The notes under the pieces: generated by a model
Seen by the model: only the letters and a program-made list of their open reading frames with translations
What the model was told of the DNA's origin: nothing
The model's database searches: none
From: Juglans regia
Lineage: Eukaryota; Streptophyta; Magnoliopsida; Fagales; Juglandaceae
Length of the DNA: 64,000 nucleotides
Direction of reading: 5' to 3'
Assembly (NCBI RefSeq): GCF_001411555.2
Contig: NC_049901.1
Span: 38,038,964 to 38,102,963 of the forward strand
Shown: piece after piece, positions 50,619 through 62,312 of the stretch
Layout: each line of letters opens with the position of its first letter
Position numbering within the stretch: position 1 is the stretch's first letter
Position numbers and translations under genes: made by a program

Positions 50619-53600
50619 ATGGAGGATTCAGCATCAGGCGCCATGATAAAGCTGACTGCCTCAAACTACAGTCTTTGGAGACCTTGAATGGAGGATCTCT
50701 TGAACTGTAAAGATCTGTTTGACCCTTTGGAAGATGAAGGGAAGAAGCCAGATGAAGTTACGGATCAAGTGTGGAGAAAGATGCACAAGAAGACTATTGG
50801 TCAGATCAGGCAATGGATTGACCATAGTGTTTTTCACCACGTGGCCCAGGAGACGGATGCATATAACCTCTGGAAAAAGTTAGAGGATATGTATTAGGCT
50901 AAAACTGCTCGAAACAAGGCCCTCTTGATGAGACGTCTTGTTAACTTGAAGTTGAAAAGCGATACCTCTGTTGCCGAGCATACTAGCGAGTTTCAAAACC
51001 TAGTTAACCAGCTCGGTTCCGTCAACCTGAATCTTGGCGATGAAGAACAAGCCCTGCTACTTCTCAGTTCATTACCAGACAGTTGGGAGACGCTGGTGGT
51101 CTCCCTAAGTAACTCTACTCCAGATGGCAAACTTACCATGACGATGGTTAAGGATGCCCTGTTTAATGAGGAGGCCAGACGAAAAGAGACAAGCATGAAT
51201 CAAACTCATGCCCTTGTCACCGAGAGTAGAGAAAGGCCTCAAGGTAATGATAGAGGGAGAAGTGGAGGCAGAAACAGAGGGAAGCCTCAACCACGTGGAA
51301 GGTCCAGCAGCAGCAGGAACCAGCAGACGGGTAACATAAAATGTTACCATTGTGGCAAAGAAGGCCACATGAGGAAACACTGCCGCAAGTTTTTAAGGGA
51401 GCAAGGTCAAAGCAGTAAGCTGAAGAAAGAAGATGGTGAAACCCTTGTCACTCTTTCGGGAGATGTGGCAATACTCTCCACCAGTGACGAGACGTGTCTG
51501 CACGTTGCAAGCCATGATGTTGAGTGGGTGGTAGACACAGCAGCATCATACCATGCCACTTCCCATAGTGAATTTTTCACTACGTACAAAGCAGGAGACT
51601 TTGGTACGGTAAGGATGGGGAACGCCAGTTCCTCGAAGATCGTGGGAGTTGGCGAAGTGCAGATAAAAACCAACGTTGGTTGCACCATGGTGTTGAAAGA
51701 TGTTCGACACATTCCTGACCTTCGGCTCAACCTGATTTCCGGGACAGCCCTTGATCGACAGGGCTATGACAGCTACTTCAGCAAAGGCACTTGGAAGCTG
51801 TCACAAGGTGCCATGGTTGTCGCCCGAGGACATATTTGCGGTACGTTGTACAAGACCCATGTGAAGATCGGTTCTGATAGCCTCAATGCAGTGGAAGACG
51901 AGGCATCACCGAATCTGTGGCACAAGAGACTCGGACACATGGGTGAAAAAGGGTTGGATACGCTTGCAAAGAAGGCACTCATCAAAGTTGCCAAAGGAAC
52001 AGCGTTAAACCCTTGTGAGTACTGTTTGTTTGGCAAACAATGCAGAGTCTCATTTAAATCCTCTACGAAGAGAAGATCAGAGTTGTTGAGTCTGGTACAC
52101 TCTGATGTATGTGGTCCCATGGAAGAAGAGTCATTAGGAGGTAACAGATATTTCGTGACATTCATTGATGATGCTTCACGAAAAGTCTGGGTATATGTTT
52201 TGAAGTCAAAGGATCAGGTCTTCGAGCACTTCAAGAATTTCCACACCCTAGTGGAAAGAGAGACGGGAAAGAAGTTGAAGTGCCTGCGAACGGACAATGG
52301 AGGAAAATATGTCTCCAAAAGGTTCGCTGCATACTGCGCTGATCGCGGTATTCGACATGAGAAGACGGTCCCATATACCCCTCAGCACAATGGTGTAGCC
52401 GAAAGAATGAACCGGACCATCATTGAAAGAACAAGATGCATGCTCAGTATGGCCAAGTTACCAAAGCCATTCTGGGGTGAAGCTGTTCTGGCTGCCTGTT
52501 ACCTGATCAACAGATCACCTTCTGCACCACTGGAATTTGAAATTCCTGAGAAGGTTTGGTCTGGAAAAGATGTCTCTTACTCTCACCTGAGAGTGTTTAG
52601 GTGCAAAGCCTTTGCACACGTATCCAAGGAGCTGAGACAGAAGCTCGATGTCAAGTCAACTCCATGTATCTTTGTTGGATATGTTGATGAAGAATTCGGA
52701 TATAAGTTATGGGATCCAGTGACAAAGAGAATTGTCAGAAGTATGGACGTTGTGTTCCATGAAAACCAGAACATAGGAACTGAAGCTTCATCAAGAGAGC
52801 TTAGTTCCGATACTACAAATCCTGCACCATTACAGTCCGCCATAGATAATGAGGAAATGCAGGATCGAGATCTAGAAGCAGAAGAAGAAGCTCAGGGTGT
52901 CGAGCAGGGGGAGCAAGAATCCTCTCCACCAGCAGCTGGTGTACCACCACAAGGGTTAGATGGTGACGAACCTCCTTTGGTTGATGAACCAAGAAGATCG
53001 GCAAGAGGCCGCCTACTGATTCCGTCGAGGAGATATCCGGAATCAGACTATATTCTGCTTACTGATGAGGGGGAGCCAGAGAGCTTCCAGGAAGTTCAAA
53101 CTCATGCTGATAGAAGCCTATGGGTGCAGGCAATGCAAGAAGAGATGAGTTCTTTGCAGAAAAATCAGACCTATGAGTTGGTGAAACTTCCTGAAGGAAA
53201 GAAAGCCCTAAAGAACAAATGGGTGTTCAAGCTGAAGAAAGATGGCCAAGGAAAGCTGATAAAGCACAAGGCCAGATTGGTTGTCAAAGGATTCCAGCAG
53301 AAGAAGGGAATCGATTTTGACGAGATATTTTCTCCAGTGGTGAAAATGATGTCGATCCGAGTCATACTCGGATTGGTAGCCAGCTTGAATTTGGAACTCG
53401 AATAGATGGATGTGAAGACAGCCTTTCTCCATGGAGATTTGGAGGAGGAGATCTATATGGAGCAACCAGAAAGGTTTGCAGCTCCAGGGAAAGATCACTT
53501 AGTCTGCAGGCTGAAGAAGAGTCTCTATGGCCTCAAGCAAGCGCCGAGGCAATGGTACAAGAAGTTCGACTCATTCATGATGAGTCATGGTTACAAGAGA

Positions 53601-54632
53601 CTTGTTGCAGATCAGTGTGTCTATGTTCGAAGGTTCCAGAATGACAAGTTTGTCATACTCCTTCTTTACGTTGATGATATGTTAATCGTTGGTGAGGATA
53701 GGTCCATGATTAACAAACTAAAGAAGGAACTATCCAAGTCCTTTGACATGAAGGACTTAGGCCCAGCACAGCAAATTTTGGACATGAAGATTGTTCGTGA
53801 TAGGAAAGTCAAAAGGGTGTGGCTATCACAACAAAAATATGTTGAACAGGTCATTAGACGTTTCAACATGGGAGATGCTAAGCCAGTCAAAACTTCACTT
53901 GCAAACCACTTCAAATTGAGTAAGAGCTCGTGTCCTTCTTCAAAGAAAGAGATTGAAGAAATGGAAGCAATCCCCTACTCTTCAGCAGTAGGAAGCCTGA
54001 TGTATGCAATGGTTTGTACCAGACCAGATATTGCTCATGCTGTAGGCATGGTGAGCAGATTCCTTTCAAATCCAGGAAAGGATCATTGGGAAGCAGTCAA
54101 GTGGATTCTCAGGTACCTGAAAGGTACATCGAATATGTGCTTGTGTTTTGGAGGAGCTAAACCAGTTTTGGAAGGCTATACAGATTCAGATATGGCAGGA
54201 GATCTGGATAGCAGGAAATCTACTTCGGGATTTCTCTTCACCTTTGCAGGAGGAGCTGTCTCTTGGCAGTCCAAGTTGCAAAAGTGTGTTGCTTTATCCA
54301 CAACAGAGGCAGAGTACATTGCCGCAGCGGAAGCTGGGAAAGAGATGCTGTGGATGAAGCGTTTTCTCCAAGAACTAGGAGTTAGTCAAGAGGACTACAA
54401 GGTACATTGTGATAGTCAAAGTGCTCTAGACTTGAGCAAGAATTCAATGTACCACTCCCGCACCAAGCATATTGACATCCGCTATCATTGGATACGCGAA
54501 GCGATGGAACAACAGCTGTTGAAGCTTGTGAAGATCCATACGAAAGAGAATCCAGCGGACATGCTGACGAAGGTGGTTACAAGTGAGAAGCTTGAGCTAT
54601 GCAGAGACATAGCTGGGATGGAGAACATATAG
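50619..54632 (+). pseudogene. copia gag-pol polyprotein with three in-frame stops
   Basis: One frame of 1338 codons from ATG 50619 has no frameshift but has stops at 50685 (TGA, codon 23), 50895 (TAG, codon 93) and 53403 (TAG, codon 929). Each is explained by one transition (TGG to TGA; CAG to TAG twice). Domains in order: gag core; CCHC knuckle CYHCGKEGHMRKHC (~240-253); protease with VVDTAAS in place of the commoner DSGAS (~303); pre-integrase LWHKRLGH; integrase with SDVCGP, RTDNGG and NGVAER carrying D, D and E; RT with KARLVVKGF, FLHGDLEEE and catalytic YVDD (~1018); RNase H with TDSDMAGD, STTEAEY and TKHIDIRYH. The pattern resembles the Tnt1/Tork lineage. All catalytic residues seen remain intact, so only the stops silence it. 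Confidence 0.95.
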
Positions 54633-54644
54633 GTAAATGGGCAT

Positions 54645-54656
54645 GGAGGGGGAGAA
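54645..54656 (+). promoter_or_regulatory. Polypurine tract
   Basis: GGAGGGGGAGAA lies one base before the 3' LTR and would prime plus-strand DNA synthesis. Confidence 0.85.
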
Positions 54657-54657
54657 T

Positions 54658-55060
54658 TGTTGAAGTCCATGCCCTGAGCAGTCATTGTTGACTGCTCAGC
54701 GCTTAACCCTCAACCCCCAGCGCCCAACCACCTAATGAATGCAACAATAAATGCGTTCATACGTGAAGTAATGCGCCTATAAATTGAAGCTTCAGACAAG
54801 AGCATCAAAGACACCCAAAGAAGAAAAGAAAAGAGAGAGAGCCGAGAGAGCTCTGAGAGAAAAGAAGAGAGTTGAGTTGAGTAAGAGTGTGATCCTCCTC
54901 CTCTGTAATATTTTCTTGTGTTCCACTATTTATTAGTGAAGCTCTTTTCTGTGGATGTAGGCAGTTGCCGAACCACGTTAAATTTTTGGTGTCACTGAGT
55001 GCATGAGTGTACTCTTTTATTACCGCTTTTATCCCTTCCGCTGTGTTGATTTCCCCAACA
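54658..55060 (+). repeat. 3' LTR of the copia element
   Basis: 403 bp, four differences from the 5' LTR, followed by the AGAAC target duplication. Confidence 0.97.
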
Positions 55061-55125
55061 AGAACCTCCAAAATAGAGGTCTTAGATTCGATCCCTCTCC
55101 GACTTCAAAAAATAAAAAACAAACA

Positions 55126-55440
55126 AACAAAGAGAAAATATTGGAACACTCTGAACCAAGTTTGGATTTATGTGCCCTTCATATCCATCGCATGCCACTT
55201 TGGTTGAATTCACACAACTATCGCCTATATTAATAATCAAAGAGTTGTTACAGCAAAGGAATGATTGTCATGAACAGAAGTGGCAAACTAGCTTTACCTT
55301 CCACTTCCAGAGAGTGTTGGCATTGGAAAGTGATGAGATTTGGGATAAACATTATAAGAAGAACTGCAGACCAAAATCTTTAGAATCAACACCAAGACCA
55401 GCAAACTTATAAACGAGCCAATCTATAGTGTCTTTACGCA
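55126..55440. other. Spacer between the two copia elements
   Basis: About 300 bp of unassigned sequence. The final ACGCA (55436-55440) is the left target duplication of the next element. No gene is supported. Confidence 0.55.
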
Positions 55441-55780
55441 TATTAATGCAGTCATTGATCAAGGAGTTGTGGCTGTAACAAACTCCTCACACACACAAAA
55501 GGCACGCTCAAACGACCTGCAACTTCTAAAAGATGATTCTCCAAGTGACAAATGAAAGAGCTACACCTATCCTAGCTCTAGAATATTTCCATGTAACAGA
55601 ATGAATGAATGAATAGAAGCCGTATGATCAACTTGTGATTTGTATTTGATCCTTTGAGAAATCTCTATAAATACATATCAGGAATGTAATGATATATATA
55701 TTGAAAAACAAAGGAAGTTCACAGAAAACTTTTCTCAAGCACTTTCTGTGCTCTTTCCCTTTCCAGTTTTTAGTTTATTA
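55441..55780 (+). repeat. 5' LTR of the old copia element
   Basis: 340 bp. It aligns with 60053-60368 plus 61329-61362. TATA-like CTATAAATAC lies near 55668. Confidence 0.75.
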
Positions 55781-55841
55781 TAGTATCAAAACCTTAGGAC
55801 CAACGTCCATCTACCTCTTTTTTTTCTCTCCCAACAAATCC

Positions 55842-58800
55842 ATGGCCCGCCCACCCGTCGTCAACCCCACGATCATAAACTCCTCCACCCATTATATTAC
55901 AATCAAATTATCCATTGATAACTTTCTCTTGTGGAAGGCTCAAATAGTGCCTTTCCTCAAGGGTCATAATCTCTTTGAATATGTTGATGGATCAAATCCT
56001 CAACCCCCTCCCACGATTGATGGCTCGCCAAATCCAGCATATAAGAACTGGATATTGCAAGACCATCTCATAATTTCTACAATCAATGCATCTTTATCAG
56101 ACATGATTTTAGCGCAGGTTCTCACCTGCTCTACTTCATTTGAAGTCTGGTCCACTTTGCAAACAATGTTTTCGGCTCAATCATCAGCTCACATTATGCA
56201 AACAAAATTTCAGTTAGCCACTTCAAAGAAAGGATCTGATTCTATCACCACTTATTTTCACAAAGCCTCTTCACTTGTGTCGACCCTAGGAGCTGCTGGT
56301 CACCCTCTTCCATCATCTTAGTTTATCATTTATCTTCTTGCTGGTCTAGGTAGTGACTACGAATCCATTGTCACTTCCTTAACCACACACGGCCTGACCC
56401 TCTTAGCACTCCTTAAGTCTTCAGCTACCTCTTGAACCACGAATCTAGACTAGTCCATCAAACCAACTCATTGCTTCATGCACTTCTCTTACTGCTAATA
56501 CTGCTACCAGACAATCCTTTCCAAATCCCTCTTTTAACCGAGGTTGGGGTAACTTTACAAGAGGTCGCTGTGGTCGTGGTGGCCATTGTGGTAGCTTTAC
56601 ACCTTCTTCTGCTCAGTCCATTAGTCGGCCAGTGTGCCAGTTATGTCAGAAACTAGGTCATACGATTGCTACCTGTTATCACAGGTTCAATCAAAGCTAT
56701 CAAGTTCCTCCCCCCAGCTCTCTTGCTGCTCATTATACCTCGGTTGCTTCACCTGTTTCGAATGCCAATACATGGTTTCCAGATACTACAGCTTTGAACC
56801 ACTTTACTGCGGATTTTGCTAACTTAAATTTGGATGTTGCCTCTTACCAGGGAACTGACCAAGTTAGCATCGGAGATGTATCTTCCCTTCCCATCCAAAA
56901 TTTTGGATCTACTCACTTACATTCTCCCGCGGGCAAATTCTTACTTCACAAACTTCTTCATGTTCCATCTATTACTTGCAATTTACTTTTTGTTCGTCAA
57001 TTTTGTCTTGATAATTCTATTTTCTTTGAATTTCATTCCATTTTTTTTGTTGTGAAGGATTTGCACACCCAAGTTGCTCTCCTTCAGGGCCATGTTAGGA
57101 ATGGACTTTATGAAATGCCTTCTGATGTCTCGACACAGATGAACTCGGCTCACACCACCTTTTCTCCACAAGCTATGCTCGGTGAATGAACCTCTACACA
57201 AAATTGGCACTCTGGCCTGGGTCACCCTAGTTCTCGCACAACCAGTTTTACCATTAATCATTTTAATCTTCCAGTTAATGCACATACCAAATTAGATCCA
57301 TGTTCTACATGTTCACAAGCAAAATCACACTCTCTACCCCATCCTCTCACCCCCTCTCGGTCAACCAAGTCTTTTAGTCTTTTATTTTTGGATGTATGGG
57401 GACCGGCGGCTGTGTCCTCCTCTACTGGGTGTCGTTATTACTTATCTATAGCTGATAATTATTCTGAATACATATGGCTCTTTCCACTTCAAGCAAAATA
57501 TGATGTTTCTCCTATTTTTTTGGCCTTTCATAAATATGTTAATAATTTTTTCTCTTATAATATTTTGTCAGTCCAAACGGATTGGGGTGGGGAATTTCAG
57601 CCCTTACAAAAAAATTTTCAAAATAATGGCATTAATCATTGCGTCACGTGTCCCTATTCACATGCCCAAAATGGCACGGTTGAAAGGCGACATCGTCACA
57701 TTGTGGAAATTGGCCTTTTACTTCTAGCCCATGCCTTTGTTTCACAAAAATTTTGGGCCGGAGCTTTTCTCACGACCGTTTTTCTTATTAATCGAATGCC
57801 TATCTCAATTCTCAATCATCAATCCCCCTACTAAATTCTTTTTCTTCAAGCTCCGGACTATATGTTTTTAAGGACTTTTGGGTGTCTATGTTGGCCCAAT
57901 TTGCTGCCATTCAATCGACACAAACTAGACTTCAGCTCCAAGCCTTGTGTTTTTTTGGGTTACACTCCGGACCATAAGGGATACTCTTGCCTTCACATTC
58001 CCATTGGTCGTGTTTATACTTCACGTGATGTTCAGTTCCATGAGAATAAATTTTCTTTTGCTCAAAACAACTCCCCACCCGAGTTAGTCTCTCCCTCACC
58101 TTCGGTTTTGATACCCAATCCCATCCTGGACTCATCCCTTGACACTAGCCCATCATCTTCTTTACCAACTTCACACACACACACTCACGTGGGCCCTCAT
58201 CAAACACCCAGCCCATTTCCTCTCATCACACATCCTCTCCTCTTCAACATGTTTCTATGGCCCAGATCACTCAATCTGACCCTTCCACGATAGTTAGGTC
58301 ATCTTCTTCACAAGAACACCTCTCTGCGCCGCACCCAGACCCAGCCTTGCCTCTTCCACTTCAATCATCCTCTACACATCCTATGGTTACACGATCAAGA
58401 GATCAAATCCATTGTCCTCTATAGCGTTCAGATGGAACCATACCGTGGCCTTCAAAACCTTCACTTCACTTCACCTCACCACCTTGCCTCATTACCCATT
58501 CCTGAAGAACCCACCTCCTTCACAGAGGCTTCGAAATTTCCTGAGTGGAGAGCAGCCATGTGCTCTGAGTTTGAGGCATTACTTCATAACCGAACATGGG
58601 ACCCCATTCCTTATTCGGCTAACCTTAATATCCTTGGATCAAAATGGGTCCTCAAGACCAAAAGGCTTGCCGACGAAACCTTGAAACGCCGTAAGGCTCG
58701 TCTTGTGGCTAAAGGGTTTTATCAACAAGCTAGAGTCGATTTCACCGAAAGTTTTAGCCCAATTGTAAAACTTGTGACCATCCGAATTCTCCTCTCCATT

Positions 58801-60040
58801 ACCATAAGTTCTTCTTGGTCCTTACATCAGTTGGACATTCAAAATGCCTTCCTGCATGGAGATATGAAGGAAGCTGTTTACATGCACCAACCACAGAGGT
58901 TTGCAAATTTGGACTATCCTACCCACATCTGCAAGCTACGCAAGTCCATCTATGGTCTCAAACAAGCCCGTAGGGCTTTGTTTTCGAAATTAAGCAATAA
59001 ATTGCTCTCTCTTGGATTTTTTGCTTCAAAATCAGACTCCTCATTATTCTTTTTCTGTAAAAATAATGGTTTTGTCTATGTGTTAATTTATGTGGATGAC
59101 ATTATTGTCACTTGATCTAGTGAAAGTCTGATTTCTGAGTTTATTGCTTCCCTGCGTGATTCATTCTATGTCAAAGACTTAGGCTCTTTGCATTACTTCT
59201 TAGGTATAAAAGTAATAAGAAATTCTCAAGGTTTGTTTCTATCTCAGACGAAATATATAACTGACTTACTCAAGAAAACAAACATGCATAATTCAAAGTC
59301 AGTGTCAACTCCTATTTCCACTTTGGCTAAGCTCACTGCAGTAGAAGGATCCTCTTTTGAAGATCCTCAACTGTATCGTAGCATTGTAGGGAGTCTTCAG
59401 TATCTAGCTTTCACGCATCCTGACTTTTCCTTTTCATTTAACAAAGTTTGTTAATTTATGCATTTTCCTAGAATTTCTCATTGGCAAGCTGTTAAAAGAA
59501 TTCTTCAATACTTACGTCTCACTTCACATTTTGGTTTACATGTTTCTCATATCTCTTCATTTTCTCTATCTGCATTTTCTGATGCTGACTAGGTTGGTTG
59601 TCCGGATGATCGCAAATCCACCGGTGGTTTTTGCATGTATTTTGGTTCGCATCTTGAATCTTGGGGATCCAAGAAGCAACCTACTGTTGCTCGGTCTTCC
59701 ACAGAAGCTGAGTATAAAGCGGTTGCTAATACCAGTTGTGAGCTACTTTAGATTCAATTCTTACTTGGTGAACTTGGAATTTTTTTTGTTGATCCCCCTA
59801 CATTGTGGTGTGATAATATATGGGTGCAATGTATTTATCCGTAAATCCAGTCTTGCAATCTCGTACAAAACATGTGGCTCTAGACTATCATTTTGTGTGT
59901 GAGCGTGTCGTTGCAAAGACACTTAAAATTTCATTCGTTTCAAGAAAAGATCAGCTTGCGGACATCTTCAATAAACCACTTTCAACTCCTCATTTTAATT
60001 TGATTGGATCAAGCCTCACCATATCTCCGATGCAACTTGA
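55842..60040 (+). pseudogene. Decayed copia gag-pol
   Basis: Gag starts at ATG 55842 (FLLWKAQ, HIMQTKFQLATSKKG) and is stopped by a TAG at 56319. Frameshifts follow to the CCHC knuckle CQLCQKLGHTIATC (from 56635). The protease box reads WFPDTTALNH, with the usual DSGA altered. Integrase pieces keep LDVWGP, QTDWGGEF and NGTVERR (57388-57834). RT lies at 58432-59115 with KARLVAKGF, AFLHGDMKEAVYM and YVDD, followed by a stop at 59113. RNase H fragments ([30 protein letters not shown]) run to about 60000 over more stops. Gag is clearly related to the antisense fragment at 17934-18875. Confidence 0.9.
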
Positions 60041-60510
60041 CTCGAGGGGGGCTATTAAGGCAATCATTGATCAAGCAGTTGTGGCTGTAATAGACTCCTC
60101 ACACACACAGAAGGCACGCTCAAAGGATCTGCAACTTCTGGAGGAAGATTCTCCAAGTGACAAATGAAAGAACTACACATGTCCTAGCTCTAGAATAATT
60201 TCATGTAACAGAATGAATGAATAGAAGCCATATGATCAACTTGTGATTTGTATTTATAGAGATTTCACAAAATGATCATTTGAGAAATCTCTATAAATAC
60301 ATCTTAGGAATGAAATGATATCTATTGAAAAATAGAGGAAGTTCATAAAAAACTATTCTCAAGCACTTTGTTGGAAATATTTTCAAAATAGTATATATAA
60401 TATTTATTAATAATATTTTGGGGATTTATTTTTTTAAGTTGTGAATTTGTTTGGAAAGAGAGAAGTTATGGAAACTTATAATGGCTATATTATTGTGTTT
60501 TTGTTTGCAA

Positions 60511-60600
60511 CCATAAGCCTTTAACTGGTTGAGTGGTATTGATGCTTCCCATGTAAACCCATGGACTGGGTTCGATCCACACTTCTTCTATAGGAAGGGT
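60511..60600 (+). ncRNA. tRNA-like SINE segment with A and B boxes
   Basis: A-box-like TAACTGGTTGAGTGG (60522-60536) is followed 33 bp later by a consensus B box GGTTCGATCC (60569-60578). The spacing matches a tRNA gene, but no full cloverleaf is evident, so this is likely a SINE head or tRNA relic inside the solo LTR, not a functional tRNA. Confidence 0.45.
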
Positions 60601-60784
60601 TTTTGTGGATTCTTTTAGAGGCCTCTCAAAGAGGCGTGCCCACCAAGGGGTGCATGCGTGAAGCACTGCAATGTTTGGTGTTCAAGGAGCGCGCGCGAGG
60701 CACATGCAGTGAGGTGCTGCAATGCTTGGGAAAATGAAAATAAAACTTTCGGGAAAATGAAAATAAAACTCCGAAAGTGTGCGT

Positions 60785-60850
60785 CTCATGACTCGAACTG
60801 GTGCCATCCAGTTGAAGAGGAAGCAAGGCAACCATTGGACTAAGTCCAGC
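60785..60850 (-). ncRNA. Second tRNA-like segment, opposite strand
   Basis: On the minus strand, an A-box-like TTAGTCCAATGGTTGCC (about 60826-60843) is followed by a B-box-like AGTTCGAGTC (60790-60799). It is a probable SINE fragment inserted in the same LTR. Pairing into a full tRNA was not shown. Confidence 0.35.
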
Positions 60851-61474
60851 AGTTGTGTCATTTGGCAGCAGGCATAATATATGTATCTATTCCCAACAGT
60901 TTTCAGAATTACGAAAAGTAATAACTTTTCGTTCACAACCTTTGGTCATCTATAAATAGACCCATTGGCCTGCCATTTGAATATGACAGAATATAATTTC
61001 GAATTCTCTCTCTCCCAAGTTCTTCACTTCTTCATATTATTAGAACTTGTTAGAATCTGCTTGTTCTCGAGAAAACAGATTTCTAATTTCTTGGTTGAAT
61101 AGCAAAATCTGAGGGTATTCGGGGTCTAATTTCGTGTGTGCATAACGCAGTTAGACAAACAAACTTGTTCTGGGCTTCATTGTATCTTGGAGGCAAATTT
61201 GCTTGTAACCCGTGTGCATACAGTTATTGGTGGGAGCGAATATTGTCTTAAGGAAAGCGACATTGTAACGCACCTTGAAGCAAACTTTCTCTCACTATTG
61301 TCTGTTTTGCAGCCCCTTTGTTCCAACCTGTGCTCTTCCCATTTCCAACTTTTAGTTTATTAACGCATTCACAGAGTTAATGTTCCATTTCAAAAAATCA
61401 ACTCCAGTCAACAAATACTTACAGAGCCTGGAAGTAGTTAAAGCCTATTCATAAATAATGCACAAGAAAATGTA

Positions 61475-61567
61475 ACATACGTTAAGCTTTCATTCAGCAA
61501 GACCAAACATGAAGTACAACAAACAAAACAACACGTACATCCTGAACAGATACATACGTTAAGCTTT
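61475..61567. repeat. 16-bp direct repeat at the pseudogene 3' end
   Basis: ACATACGTTAAGCTTT occurs at 61475-61490 and 61552-61567. The second copy contains the pseudogene's stop codon, suggesting that local slippage or duplication truncated the C-terminus. Confidence 0.6.
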
Positions 61568-62312
61568 TATTGAAATCCCTTTCTGCAAATATACCTTCTC
61601 TGCAGACTGCTCCTCGGCAAACTGCTTGCTGTCTCTCAATTTCCCTCTTCTTATAACCCTGTATGATCTTCTTTAACCTGAAGAAATCCTCCCTTTCCAG
61701 CTCATCCAACTCCCCCTAATGTAATTTATGGTGTTCTCCAACCTTGGCTTCCCAACATTCTCTAGTGCATTAACCCTTCGATTAGTGGTCTTAATTGCCT
61801 CATCAAGTGTTAAGAATGATGTTTGAAGTGAAGCAAGCTCAACGAGAACCTCGATTGCTTTCACATAAACCACCCGACACTACTGACTCTGTTGTCCACC
61901 TGATCTAGCCAATCCAGTGAGGTCATTCTTGATCTCACCATCAGTAAAATATTAAAACTTGGGCAGCTTCACGCCAACAACATTTTCTTGCTTCAATCGA
62001 ACTTTAAGAGATGCATTTTTTACATTCTCAAGTACAATCAAGTGCTTGTGCTTAATGTTCTCTCCGGCAACATACTTGGCTTCAGTTAAGGTAAATGAGG
62101 AGGCTGTCTTCATGATCTCTCCCATAGACTATTTTAATTTCTGGAAACAATCTTTTTAAGAATCTGAAGGAACTACATGGTTAAAGCATCACTCTTCTTC
62201 TTAAAAAGAGCATGACCTCTTGCAACACCAACAAGGCGTGCTTTCATGCATGATCCCAAGCATTGTTACAGTGGGAACTACATACGTTCAAGCGCTGGTT
62301 TTGGTCGGACAT
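61559..62312 (-). pseudogene. VHA-D: V-type proton ATPase subunit D pseudogene
   Basis: On the minus strand, ATG 62312 opens MSDQNQRLNV, the family N-terminus, but frameshifts and stops soon follow. Conserved stretches appear in different frames: VPTVTMLG, TASSFTLTEAKYVAGEN (with changes), VKLPKF and DLTGLAR. The longest intact part is VKAIEVLVELASLQTSFLTL to TNRRVNALENV (61873-61720), then DELEREDFFRLKKI and GYKKREIERQ in a shifted frame. The C-terminus stops at 61559 after GISIKA, missing the usual last ~20 residues. The intact protein is the central rotor shaft of the V1 sector, acidifying vacuoles. No introns are present. Being flanked by retroelements, it may be a retrocopy, but I cannot prove that from this sequence. 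Confidence 0.85.

Larger units (their letters stand above)
49606..55060 (+). mobile_element. Complete Ty1-copia LTR retrotransposon, TSD AGAAC
   Basis: A 5455-bp element with two 403-bp LTRs (49606-50008 and 54658-55060) starting TGTTGAAG and ending CCAACA. They are flanked by AGAAC at 49601-49605 and 55061-55065. The LTRs differ at four positions (about 1%): C/T, T/C, G/A and T/G. Between them lie a primer-binding site, a hairpin-rich leader, one gag-pol frame and a polypurine tract. The gene order protease-integrase-RT-RNase H defines the copia superfamily. The low divergence says the insertion is young, yet three nonsense codons make it non-autonomous. Confidence 0.97.
49560..55125 (+). 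repeat. tRNA-derived SINE split by a copia insertion
   Basis: Removing the copia element and one AGAAC joins 49560-49605 to 55066-55125. The joined sequence has an A-box-like TATGGCCTGAAGGCATG (about 49579-49595), and about 35-40 bp later a B-box-like AGATTCGATCCC (about 55085-55096). It then runs into an A-rich stretch ending in AAAATAAAAAACAAACAAAC. Box spacing and the A-rich tail fit a Pol III SINE. The copia landed between the two boxes, which would disrupt the internal promoter. Confidence 0.5.
60369..61328 (+). mobile_element. Solo-LTR-like insertion inside the copia 3' LTR
   Basis: 960 bp beginning TGTTGGAAAT and ending TTGTTCCAACC (TTCCAACA in its relative at 62708). It has a TATA box (CTATAAATAG, about 60951) placed as in an LTR promoter. 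No target duplication is visible, and two bases of the host LTR seem lost. The right half (60836-61328) is shared with 62708-63202. Confidence 0.6.
55441..61362 (+). mobile_element. Old Ty1-copia element with non-canonical TA...TA LTR ends, TSD ACGCA
   Basis: The 5' LTR spans 55441-55780 and the 3' LTR 60053-61362, the latter interrupted by another insertion at 60369-61328. ACGCA flanks both sides (55436-55440 and 61363-61367). Both LTRs start TATTAA and end TTTATTA, instead of TG...CA. The primer-binding site reads TAGTATCAAAAC (55781 onward). The gag-pol is full of stops and frameshifts, and the LTRs differ by many substitutions and indels, so it is much older than its neighbour at 49606. 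Confidence 0.85.
60053..61362 (+). repeat. 3' LTR of the old copia element, interrupted
   Basis: The LTR halves 60053-60368 and 61329-61362 match the 5' LTR up to CAAGCACTT and from TGTGCTCTT onward. A polypurine-like GAGGGGGG precedes it (about 60044-60051). Confidence 0.8.

Noticed and set aside
60626..60936. Short ORFs on both strands across the solo LTR
   Set aside because: They overlap tRNA-like and repeat sequence and have no coding signature.
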